A stretch of DNA of 8,679 nt from Spirochaetia bacterium (lineage in GTDB: Bacteria; Spirochaetota; Spirochaetia; Treponematales; Rectinemataceae), in assembly GCA_021286925.1 (NCBI GenBank), contig JAJTBL010000059.1:1-8679 (forward strand). Direction: 5' to 3'. The translations under genes were made by a program, and so were the position numbers. Below are positions 1 to 6,264 of this stretch, one piece after another (position 1 is the first letter of the stretch; every line of letters starts with the position of its first letter). The notes under the pieces are model-generated. The model was not told the origin of the DNA and ran no database searches. It saw only the letters and a program-made list of their open reading frames with translations.

Positions 1-55
1 TGTTTCAATCGAAGCTGGTGAAAAGACCTGGAAAGCGGCAATTAAAAAGGCGTAA
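1..55 (+). CDS. C-terminal fragment of an unidentified upstream gene (partial)
   Basis: Codons in the frame starting at base 2 read VSIEAGEKTWKAAIKKA and then a TAA stop at 53-55. The tail is charged and lysine-rich, which is plausible as a protein C terminus, but 17 residues are too few to identify a family. The stop lies 2 bases before the ATG of the following permease, and that gene's ribosome binding site lies inside this reading frame. This is the usual picture of two genes in one operon. That the frame is really coding is an inference from this spacing and from its ordinary codons. Confidence 0.4.
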   Translation, partial: VSIEAGEKTWKAAIKKA

Positions 56-57
56 CA

Positions 58-1254
58 ATGTTCCAAAGCCGGAATGAGCAGCTCAGCAACTCACGCGATT
101 TCAAGCTGTTCATTCTGGCTTCCGTTTTCATGGGACTTGGTGCCTGCGTAAACTCTTCTGCATTCAATAATTACCTGCACGACCGCTACGCACTGGACAT
201 GGTTCGGCGAACCTTTCTGGAGATTCCTCGCGAAATGCCGGGATTTCTGGTCAGCCTCTTTGTCGGATTGCTCGCAGCACTGGGTGATATCCGTATCGCC
301 GGGCTTGCGCAGATCGCGGCATCTCTGGGCATGCTTGCGCTGGGTTGGATTCCTCCCAACTATGTGCTCATGCTGGGCATGCTCTTCATCTACAGTTCGG
401 GCACCCATGTTTACATGCCCCTGGGCAATTCGATTGGGATGAGTTTTTCAGAATCAGGAAATGAAGGCAGAACGCTTGGAAAAATTCAGGCATCCACCAC
501 ACTGGCCCTGGTGCTTGGAGCGGGCGCGCTCCTGCTGGCTTTCAAATACCTCAATCTCGGGTACCGGCTCGTCTTTACGCTTGGATCACTCTGCTACGCC
601 GTTTCCGGACTCTTTCTTTTCAGCCTTTCACCGCGGCCGAAAGCGAAAAACCCGACACGGTTTGTTTTCAACCCGGCTTATTCCCGATTCTATCTGCTGT
701 CCATCCTCTACGGTGCACGGAAACAGCTGTTTCTGACGTTTGGGCCATGGATGCTCGTCGATCTTTTCAAACAGCCTGTCGCGACCATGTCCCTGCTTTT
801 TTTTGTTGTCTCGACAGGGAATGTGTTCATGAAGCCGGCAGTGGGAAGATGGACCGATCGGTTCGGTCCGGCCAAGATCCTGCTGGCAGAAGCGCTGTTT
901 ACAATTGTCATCTGTCTTCTGTACGCTTTTTCGCCGCTTCTTTTGCCCTGGAAAATCGCCCTGACGGTGGTTTGCCTCTGCTACGTTGCCGACCAGATGG
1001 CTGATTCGGTTGCAATGACAAGAGCCATCTATGTAAAAAGCATCGTAAAAAAGCCAGAGGATCTCTCGCCTACCCTTTCGCTCGGTATCAGTATTGACCA
1101 CATAATTTCCATGGTGTTACCGGTCGCCGGCAGTATGCTCTGGCTAAAATCGGGCTCGCGGGGCTACACGTGGATATTCCTGGGCGGAGCTGTTGTTGCC
1201 CTGATCAATGCCGCGGTATCGCTGAGTATCGCAAAAACAGAAAAAAACCGCTGA
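58..1254 (+). CDS. Major facilitator superfamily (MFS) permease, substrate unknown
   Basis: The 398-residue protein is made of hydrophobic helices separated by short charged loops, compatible with the 12-helix MFS fold of the inner membrane. A motif-A-like loop, GRWTDRFG (residues 263-270), lies between helices of the second half, with a central cytoplasmic loop near residues 191-205 (SPRPKAKNPT). The equivalent loop of the first half does not show the canonical motif. Instead there is a striking FLEIPREMPGF segment (53-63), with charged residues just before or inside the second helix. The ATG at 58 is supported by AAAAAGG (44-50) with a 7-base spacer. The gene follows an upstream stop by 2 bases, so it is probably the last gene of an operon. 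MFS proteins move small solutes or drugs using ion gradients. Nothing here reveals the substrate, so I assign none. Confidence 0.85.
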   Translation: MFQSRNEQLSNSRDFKLFILASVFMGLGACVNSSAFNNYLHDRYALDMVRRTFLEIPREMPGFLVSLFVGLLAALGDIRIAGLAQIAASLGMLALGWIPPNYVLMLGMLFIYSSGTHVYMPLGNSIGMSFSESGNEGRTLGKIQASTTLALVLGAGALLLAFKYLNLGYRLVFTLGSLCYAVSGLFLFSLSPRPKAKNPTRFVFNPAYSRFYLLSILYGARKQLFLTFGPWMLVDLFKQPVATMSLLFFVVSTGNVFMKPAVGRWTDRFGPAKILLAEALFTIVICLLYAFSPLLLPWKIALTVVCLCYVADQMADSVAMTRAIYVKSIVKKPEDLSPTLSLGISIDHIISMVLPVAGSMLWLKSGSRGYTWIFLGGAVVALINAAVSLSIAKTEKNR

Positions 1255-1276
1255 AACTGCGTTTTTCGACTTTTTT
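1243..1276 (+). terminator. Weak candidate terminator at the end of the MFS gene
   Basis: AAAAACCGC (1243-1251) can pair with GCGTTTTT (1259-1266) with one bulged C, and the loop contains the TGA stop codon. T-runs follow at 1271-1276, 1279-1284 and 1287-1292. A second small hairpin, GCTGC (1295-1299) with GCAGC (1305-1309), lies just downstream. The stems are short and partly A-T, so termination here is only a suggestion. Confidence 0.3.
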
Positions 1277-1339
1277 ACCTTTTTACTTTTTTCAGCTGCA
1301 CAAGGCAGCATGGTTTTAACGGAAAATCCTCGGCCAACC

Positions 1340-1374
1340 TTGCATTTGCCAGAATCCGTGATATAGTTTATATC
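1340..1374 (+). promoter_or_regulatory. Overlapping sigma-70-type promoter candidates for the LysM lipoprotein gene
   Basis: Two candidates overlap with a 7-base offset. The first is TTGCAT (1340-1345), 16 bases, then TATAGT (1362-1367). The second is TTGCCA (1347-1352), 16 bases, then TATATC (1369-1374). Each has one good element: TATAGT matches five of six positions of TATAAT, and TTGCCA matches five of six of TTGACA. Both would start transcription near 1374-1382. They lie in the only sizeable non-coding gap before the lipoprotein gene. This was read by eye and no start site has been measured. Confidence 0.5.
1360..1374. promoter_or_regulatory. Palindrome over the -10 region, possible operator
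   Basis: GATATA (1360-1365), a 3-base spacer GTT, then TATATC (1369-1374) form a perfect inverted repeat covering both candidate -10 boxes. A repressor bound here would block RNA polymerase. It is very A-T rich and short, so it may simply follow from having two -10-like hexamers side by side. Confidence 0.25.
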
Positions 1375-1376
1375 TT

Positions 1377-1404
1377 GAGTATGGGTGTGATTTACCCGAT
1401 ACTC
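1377..1404 (+). promoter_or_regulatory. Stem-loop at the predicted 5' end of the lipoprotein mRNA
   Basis: GAGTATGGGT (1377-1386) pairs with ACCC (1394-1397) and ATACTC (1399-1404), giving ten base pairs with a single bulged G at 1398 and a 7-base loop, GTGATTT. It begins within a few bases of the start sites predicted from the upstream -10 boxes. The mRNA would therefore begin with this hairpin and carry a leader of roughly 105-115 bases before the ATG at 1488. 5'-terminal hairpins protect some abundant outer-membrane mRNAs, such as E. coli ompA, from decay. A similar stabilising role is inference. There is no T-run after it, so it is not a terminator. Confidence 0.5.
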
Positions 1405-1476
1405 TAATGAAGATTTTTTTCAAAAACCTGTGGACTTGCACACTATTCACTGGTACGATGGAAAAGAAAAACAAGC

Positions 1477-1482
1477 AGGAGG
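1477..1482 (+). promoter_or_regulatory. Strong ribosome binding site that fixes the lipoprotein start
   Basis: AGGAGG lies 5 bases before the ATG at 1488. No comparable site precedes the in-frame ATGs at 1407 and 1458. Initiation at 1488 places the hydrophobic signal and lipobox at the very N terminus, as expected for a lipoprotein. Confidence 0.85.
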
Positions 1483-1487
1483 ACGAA

Positions 1488-4361
1488 ATGCATAAAGGCA
1501 GAAACTTGTTTGTCGTGCTGATGACAATAGCAGCCTTGCTGTTGGCATCATGTGCTTCAAATCCGGGAACTCCAACACCGGAGAATCCACGCGAGCCGAC
1601 AACGACAACAACGGTCGCAGCCCCGACTCCGGAACAACCGCCGGTAACTCCGGTAACAACGGTAGCAATAGCTCCGCCGGAAACCCCAAAACCATCTGTT
1701 TCCGAAGTTGAACTCAGAAATCTTTTTGGGCGGGCGAATTTAGTTCGGAGTGAGGTTCAGAATCTCCAGCTTGAAGAGCTGATTCCCGAAGAATATACAG
1801 CCGCTGAAACCGCTTTTGCAGCCGCGAAGAAAGACTACGATACTGCAATGGATGCAGCCGTTTTCGATGAAGTTGCCGCATATCCAGTCAAAGGTTTACT
1901 GGAAGATTCAATCGCAAAATGGGAAGCTGTAAAGGACAAAGGACTTCCCTTGCGCTCCGATGCCGAACAGGAAAAAGCCCAAGATATGCGATTCTCAGCC
2001 ATGCAGGCTGATGCGCCGACAATGGCGGAAGAACGCTTCCAGGGAGCCGAAGAACTTCTCGCACAAGCAGATTCCTTAGCAGCGGCAGAAAAGTATGAGC
2101 TTGCCATTCCGGCCTACAAGCAGGCGGCAGCAGCCTTCGATGTCTCAGCTGAAATGGCGAAAGCCAACGCATACAAGCAGAAGATCGAAGCCAACGACTA
2201 TGCGCGTTTCAACCCGAATTACTTCGAAATGGCTGAAAACAAATACAAGATGGAAGCTGACTACTGGGATTCCCGCAGTCTCGAAGATCTTGTCAAAGGC
2301 GCCGACGTTCTCCGCGAAGCCAATTACTATTATGATTATGTAATTAAGAGCGGCGCTGAATATCGCTCGTTCGAAGGAAAAGATCTGGCACTCGCAGCAC
2401 AAGCCAAGGCGCTCGAGATCAAAGCTGATCTCAACGCTCCTGAAGAGTACGCCTCTGCCAATGACATCCTGAATGAGGGTCTTGCCAATCAGCAAGCCGG
2501 AAATTATGAATCAGCTTATATCTGGTTCAAGGACGCCGCTGCCGCCTTCAATAATGCCCATGATAGCGCCCTTGCTCTCCAGGCACAGAATGAGCTGGCT
2601 ATTTCGGATGCGGCGGATCGCATCGAAACCGCAAAGTCGACTTCTGCCGAGGCGCAAATCGAGAACAATCCCTATCTTGCCGCAGCTGATGAAAGTCTCG
2701 CAAAGGCGAGAGCGCTCTATGCCGAAAAGCAGTTCAGCGATTCCATCATGAACGCCAACGAAGCCCTTAATTTTGCGGGCATGTCTGACAGCTACGTCGA
2801 CAAGACCATCATTGAGCGCCAGGAAGCGGCAGCAAAAGCTCTGGCCGAAGCAAAGGCAGCGGCTGATCCTGCCATGGCCGATGCCAGAAACCGGATTGCC
2901 TGGGCGAACAACAACAATATCAAAGCTGATTATCCTGCTGAGCAAAAGCAGGCTTCCTCGGCGATGGCCGCCGCTGAAATGGAGTACGGCAATGAACGCT
3001 ACACTTCAGCCAAGTCACTTGCTGAAGAAGTTTCCTCGGTATTGTCTGACGATTTCCAGGCCAAGGTGCTTGCCGATCGGAAAGCGCGCGAAGACGAAAT
3101 AAAAAGGCTTGAGGAGCTTGCCAAAGCCAAGGAAGCAGCATCCGTAGCTCAGAAGAACGCTGAAGTCAGAATGGCTTGGGCAAATGAAAATAAGATCAAG
3201 GCTGATTATCCCGATGAGTATACGGCCGCGTCGAACGCCATGATCGCCTCTTATACTGCATTCGGCACTGAAAAATATGAACTTGCAACACAGAAAGCAA
3301 ATGAGGTGAGCGAGATCCTGTCCGATGATTTCAAAGCCAAGGTGCAGGCTGATCGTGACGCTGAAAAAGCCAGGCTGGAACAGCTCGCCAAAGACAAGGC
3401 TGCGGCCGATCCCGCGATGGCCGATGCCAGAAACCGGATTGCCTGGGCAAACAACAACAATATCAAGGCAGAGTATCCTGCTGAATACAAGCAGGCTTCC
3501 TCAGCGATGACCGCTGCCGAAATGTCCTATAACAATGAACGCTATGTTCCTGCCAAAGCTCTCGCAGAAGAAGTTTCCACTGTTCTCTCCGATGATTTCC
3601 AGGCCAAGGTACAGGCTGCTCGTCAGCTCGCCAAAGACAAGGCTGCGGCCGATCCCGCGATGGCCGATGCCAGAAACCGGATTGCCTGGGCAAACAACAA
3701 CAATATCAAGGCAGAGTATCCTGCTGAATACAAGCAGGCTTCCTCAGCGATGACCGCTGCCGAAATGTCCTATAGCAACGAACGCTATGTTCCTGCCAAG
3801 GCTCTCGCCGAAGAAGTTTCCGGCATTCTCTCTGATGATTTCATGGCAAAAGTGCTTGCCGAAAAGAATCCGCCTCCGCCAAACCCGCTGAAAGCTGCTG
3901 CTGAACAGAATATCGCTAAAGCAAGCGACAGACTCGCTTGGGCATTATCCAAGAACGCCAAGAACAACTACCCTGAACTGCTTGCAAAGGGAAGCAGTGA
4001 ACTGGACGCAGCCAAGTCAGCTTTTGCGAACAATGACTATCAGGGTGCTTCAGACAAAGCTGTAGCAGCATTCAATACCCTCAGCGCAATCGCTGAATTC
4101 GCACCCCTGCCTGCAAAATACACCGTGCGGCTGATTCCGGAAAGGCGAGACTGCCTGTGGAGAATCGCGGAATACCCGTTCATCTACAACAACCCGCTCA
4201 AATGGCCGGTGCTCTATGAGGCGAATAAAAAGACCTTCAAGGATCCGTCCAACCCGAACCTGATTTTCCCGGGCCAGGTCCTGCAGATTCCGAGTATCAA
4301 GGGAGAAAAACGCGACGGCATGTGGGATCCGAAAAAGACCTACCAGCCGCTGGCAAAATAA
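1488..4361 (+). CDS. Large LysM lipoprotein with tandem alpha-helical repeats
   Basis: The chosen ATG has a strong AGGAGG (1477-1482) 5 bases upstream and gives a clean lipoprotein signal peptide: MHKGRN, a hydrophobic stretch, then LLLASC with the lipidated Cys at residue 22. A longer in-frame start at 1407 has no ribosome binding site and would bury the signal. A Pro/Thr-rich, probably unfolded tether follows (about 24-70). Residues 75-865 are Ala/Glu/Lys-rich helices in about ten repeats. Each has a proline, usually after Tyr or Asn, followed by a helical hairpin of the type 'nYxxAxxxAxxA'; these prolines fall near 100, 177, 243, 318, 395, 483, 575, 664, 745 and 829. Residues 878-935 are a LysM domain of the YgaU/Kbp-like type (LYEANKKTF...PNLIFPGQVLQIP), which binds peptidoglycan. 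The likely role is a periplasmic tether or scaffold between a lipid membrane and the cell wall. I do not recognise a named gene. Surface or outer-membrane placement is unproven. Confidence 0.88.
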   Translation: MHKGRNLFVVLMTIAALLLASCASNPGTPTPENPREPTTTTTVAAPTPEQPPVTPVTTVAIAPPETPKPSVSEVELRNLFGRANLVRSEVQNLQLEELIPEEYTAAETAFAAAKKDYDTAMDAAVFDEVAAYPVKGLLEDSIAKWEAVKDKGLPLRSDAEQEKAQDMRFSAMQADAPTMAEERFQGAEELLAQADSLAAAEKYELAIPAYKQAAAAFDVSAEMAKANAYKQKIEANDYARFNPNYFEMAENKYKMEADYWDSRSLEDLVKGADVLREANYYYDYVIKSGAEYRSFEGKDLALAAQAKALEIKADLNAPEEYASANDILNEGLANQQAGNYESAYIWFKDAAAAFNNAHDSALALQAQNELAISDAADRIETAKSTSAEAQIENNPYLAAADESLAKARALYAEKQFSDSIMNANEALNFAGMSDSYVDKTIIERQEAAAKALAEAKAAADPAMADARNRIAWANNNNIKADYPAEQKQASSAMAAAEMEYGNERYTSAKSLAEEVSSVLSDDFQAKVLADRKAREDEIKRLEELAKAKEAASVAQKNAEVRMAWANENKIKADYPDEYTAASNAMIASYTAFGTEKYELATQKANEVSEILSDDFKAKVQADRDAEKARLEQLAKDKAAADPAMADARNRIAWANNNNIKAEYPAEYKQASSAMTAAEMSYNNERYVPAKALAEEVSTVLSDDFQAKVQAARQLAKDKAAADPAMADARNRIAWANNNNIKAEYPAEYKQASSAMTAAEMSYSNERYVPAKALAEEVSGILSDDFMAKVLAEKNPPPPNPLKAAAEQNIAKASDRLAWALSKNAKNNYPELLAKGSSELDAAKSAFANNDYQGASDKAVAAFNTLSAIAEFAPLPAKYTVRLIPERRDCLWRIAEYPFIYNNPLKWPVLYEANKKTFKDPSNPNLIFPGQVLQIPSIKGEKRDGMWDPKKTYQPLAK
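2853..4085 (+). repeat. Five strongly related in-frame repeat units within the lipoprotein gene
   Basis: Units begin at about 2853, 3129, 3396, 3639 and 3891 (protein residues 456, 548, 637, 718 and 802). Units 1, 3 and 4 share KAAADPAMADARNRIAWANN and end in an LSDDF(Q/M)AKV motif. Unit 2 is diverged (AEVRMAWANENKIKADYP) and unit 5 more so (SDRLAWALSKNAKNNYP). Lengths are about 92, 89, 81 and 84 codons, so all copies keep the frame. Length differences sit in the charged linker between units. The spacing and conserved Trp-Ala and Tyr-Pro positions indicate repeated helical modules that grew by duplication. Confidence 0.9.
3381..3774 (+). repeat. Perfect 151-bp direct repeat, 243 bp apart (recent internal duplication)
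   Basis: Bases 3381-3531 are identical to 3624-3774. The offset of 243 bases is exactly 81 codons, so one duplication or loss adds or removes one protein module without a frameshift. Beyond 3774 the copies stay similar but differ at scattered, partly silent positions. The first unit (from about 2853) shows the same module with many more differences. Perfect identity including third codon positions means recent duplication or gene conversion. Confidence 0.93.
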
Positions 4362-4374
4362 AAAACCGACAAAT

Positions 4375-4412
4375 AAAAAAGGCTGTCCGGAATTCCGGAC
4401 AGCCTTTTTTTT
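4375..4412. terminator. Strong bidirectional rho-independent terminator between convergent genes
   Basis: GGCTGTCCGG (4381-4390), a loop AATT, and CCGGACAGCC (4395-4404) form a perfect 10-bp G-C-rich stem. It is preceded by six A (4375-4380) and followed by eight T (4405-4412). It therefore works in either direction: it ends the lipoprotein mRNA 13 bases after its stop on the + strand, and the aminopeptidase operon about 65 bases after its stop on the - strand. Confidence 0.95.
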
Positions 4413-4476
4413 CGATTCAATGCACTCCAAAGATAAATCCGCACGTATGCGGCACCGATCCCGCCCAGCCCATGGT

Positions 4477-5820
4477 TTAGTGAAATGACGGCGGGCTTTT
4501 GTAAACTGCTTTTAAAAGCTGAATCATCATGGCATGATCGAATGCACTGATCGTTTCACGGATCGAGTGCATTGCAAGCAGCGGATGCCCGATATCGATC
4601 GTCCTGATGCCAAGCCTGGCGGCTGACATCGGTCCGATAGTTGAGCCTGGCTGCATGTCAGCCTTCGACATATAGCGTTGTAGCGGAACCTTTTCCTGGC
4701 TCGCAAGCATGGTTATGAGGGATTCAACCTGTGAATCAGTGGCGTACCGCTGATTGGCGTTGATCTTAATCGCAGGTCCGGCACTCAGCAGGGGTGAGAG
4801 CTTTTCATCGTATTTTTCCGGGTACGCTGGATTCCAACCCTGGGCAGCATCGAGAGAAACGAAGAGCGACTGGGATGACATTCGATAAAAATCTTCAGCG
4901 GAAACACCTGTCACGATGGCAAGCCGGGCAAGAACATCCCGGACAAAGCTCGAATCAGCGCCCTGCATGGTCATGGATCCGATTTCCTCGGAGTCGAGGA
5001 AACAAGCCACCTGCCCGAACTCGTCCGGCTGAGCTGAACAGAATGCCTCCAGGATAGCATGACAGCCCGCCAGATCATCCAGATGGGGTGCATTGATAAA
5101 GTCAACACCGCTTGGTAATTGAACACCTAACATCGCTGATTTTTGCGCATCATAAAAGAACAGATCCGAAGCGACAATTTCATCCGGCGCAATATCAAAG
5201 CTCGTCTCTTCGCCGATGAACTCATAGAGCCATGAAAGCGCCGAGGATTGGGCTCCACGCTTTTCACGCTGGCAAGAAACCAGGACCGGCAGATGCTGGG
5301 CGGCATTATATTCAAAACCGCGGTTGACATCGCGGTTCAGATGGATGGCGAGATTTGGAATAATACCGACCGGCTTTCCCGAGTTGTACAAAAGGGTTTT
5401 CAAACGCCCGGGATTTTGGGAATCCCGGAGAAAGAGTCTACCCGCAAGAGCAAGCGGCCTGTCCAGCCAGGCAGAAAGGATCGCCCCGCCATAGACATCG
5501 ACCCCGATCCTTACCATGCCCTGGTTTTGCTTGTGCATGCCTGGCCGAACTTTCAAGCCCGGGCTGTCGGTATGCGCACCGGCGATTACCAGCCCAGCAT
5601 CTCCCATGGATTTGAGCCCGGTCCTGAATGCCACAATCGAGGTCCCGCTCCGGCAGACAAAGTACGGGGCACCAGGTTCAATCTGCCAGGACGCGGCTTC
5701 ATCCAGTTCTTGCGCACCATGGGCGAGGAGATAGCTTCTGATATTGTCAGCCGCATGAAAACTGGTCGGGGAAGCGTCAAGAAACTGACACAGGTCGGTT
5801 GCGTATTCTTTCATAGTCAT
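4477..5820 (-). CDS. apeB: M18 family aminopeptidase (aspartyl aminopeptidase type)
   Basis: The 447-residue length is normal for M18 two-metal aminopeptidases, cytosolic enzymes that trim N-terminal residues, often acidic ones. Metal-site motifs are in order: HTDSPGLK (His83), HLDDLAG (Asp248/249), DSEEIGS (Glu278/279), SLDAAQG (Asp324) and the C-terminal MHSIRE (His418). STIGP (393-397) is also typical of the family. Oddly, the stretch after Asp324 reads DAAQGWNPAYPEKYDE. Many family members have DMAHAxHPNYxxKHE, so three His positions are replaced (see finding). The annotated ATG overlaps the stop of the MerR gene as ATGA, implying translational coupling. A second ATG at 5814, two codons in, is better spaced (6 bases) from AGGA (5821-5824) and may be the true start. 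Last gene of the operon. Assignment to the family is firm; the symbol and the acidic-residue preference are by homology only. Confidence 0.92.
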   Translation of the reverse strand: MTMKEYATDLCQFLDASPTSFHAADNIRSYLLAHGAQELDEAASWQIEPGAPYFVCRSGTSIVAFRTGLKSMGDAGLVIAGAHTDSPGLKVRPGMHKQNQGMVRIGVDVYGGAILSAWLDRPLALAGRLFLRDSQNPGRLKTLLYNSGKPVGIIPNLAIHLNRDVNRGFEYNAAQHLPVLVSCQREKRGAQSSALSWLYEFIGEETSFDIAPDEIVASDLFFYDAQKSAMLGVQLPSGVDFINAPHLDDLAGCHAILEAFCSAQPDEFGQVACFLDSEEIGSMTMQGADSSFVRDVLARLAIVTGVSAEDFYRMSSQSLFVSLDAAQGWNPAYPEKYDEKLSPLLSAGPAIKINANQRYATDSQVESLITMLASQEKVPLQRYMSKADMQPGSTIGPMSAARLGIRTIDIGHPLLAMHSIRETISAFDHAMMIQLLKAVYKSPPSFH

Positions 5821-6260
5821 TCCTGTTCAAATAAAGATGGACCGTCTAGCTTTCCAGCTGTATTGACGGCGGCTGAAGCGGGATGAACCTGCCCTTCAGG
5901 AACAGGCTCATCCGCAGCAGGATCAGGATGCAGAATTGCCAGCTTTTCATGGATCTCCCGTGTTTCGGCTTTCAAGGACAACAGATTGATCTTAGCCTGA
6001 ATGATTTCGGATTTGAGCATTGGATCAGCGAGAAACAGCTCTTTTTCCAGCATGGCACAGGCTTTTTTCAGTCCAAGCCCTCGTTTGAGCGCAAGAAATT
6101 TAAGCCGCGACAGAATGCAGAGATCCAACGGCGAGTATATTCGTCTGCCGAACACATCTTTTCTCGGAGCAAGGAAAGGGACTTCCTTTTCCCAGAAACG
6201 AAGGGTGGAAGCGGGCAAATCCAGAAGCTCTTCCACCTCTCCAGTCGTGTATCCTGACAT
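5817..6260 (-). CDS. MerR-family transcriptional regulator, MlrA-like subgroup
   Basis: The 147-residue protein opens with a winged helix-turn-helix: YTTGEVEELLDLPASTLRFW (4-23), the LRFWEKEVPFLAPRK segment and the wing GRRIYSPLDL (38-47). The 'FWEKE...L.PR...GRR.Y' wording is that of the MlrA/CarA-like MerR subgroup rather than of the metal sensors. A helix rich in Lys/Glu (about 80-110) should form the dimer coiled coil. The last 35 residues are Pro/Ala-rich and probably disordered. There is no Cys-rich metal loop and no evident ligand domain, so the signal sensed is unknown. The gene starts 4 bases after the der stop and overlaps apeB by 4 bases. Its ribosome binding site is weak (GGAGAG about 12 bases upstream, inside der), consistent with coupled translation. 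Its targets could include its own operon, but nothing in the window shows this. Confidence 0.85.
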   Translation of the reverse strand: MSGYTTGEVEELLDLPASTLRFWEKEVPFLAPRKDVFGRRIYSPLDLCILSRLKFLALKRGLGLKKACAMLEKELFLADPMLKSEIIQAKINLLSLKAETREIHEKLAILHPDPAADEPVPEGQVHPASAAVNTAGKLDGPSLFEQE

Positions 6261-6264
6261 ACGC

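Noticed and set aside
628..1101. 157-codon open frame on the - strand inside the MFS gene
   Set aside because: Antisense to a well-supported membrane protein; its translation is rich in His, Gln, Arg and Cys without any motif and it has no ribosome binding site that I can see.
1429..1442. TGTG/CACA mini-hairpin in the lipoprotein leader
   Set aside because: A 4-bp stem is expected by chance at this length, and it does not cover the ribosome binding site.
1407..1487. Longer start for the lipoprotein at 1407, or a small leader peptide
   Set aside because: No ribosome binding site precedes 1407, and the extension would place 27 polar residues in front of a perfect lipoprotein signal. The AGGAGG before 1488 settles the start.
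2853..4085. CRISPR-like or other non-coding repeat array
   Set aside because: The repeats are 81-92 codons long, in frame within one open reading frame, and preserve protein motifs; there are no short repeats with unique spacers.
4439..4452. Small hairpin CCGCA-CGTA-TGCGG between the terminator and apeB
   Set aside because: Only a 5-bp stem with no T-run in either direction; the strong terminator next to it already explains the region.
5248..5886. 212-codon open frame on the + strand opposite the aminopeptidase and MerR genes
   Set aside because: It lies wholly antisense to two genes with clear family motifs, spans their overlap, and its translation shows no domain or sensible composition. 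It is a by-product of the codon bias of the real genes.
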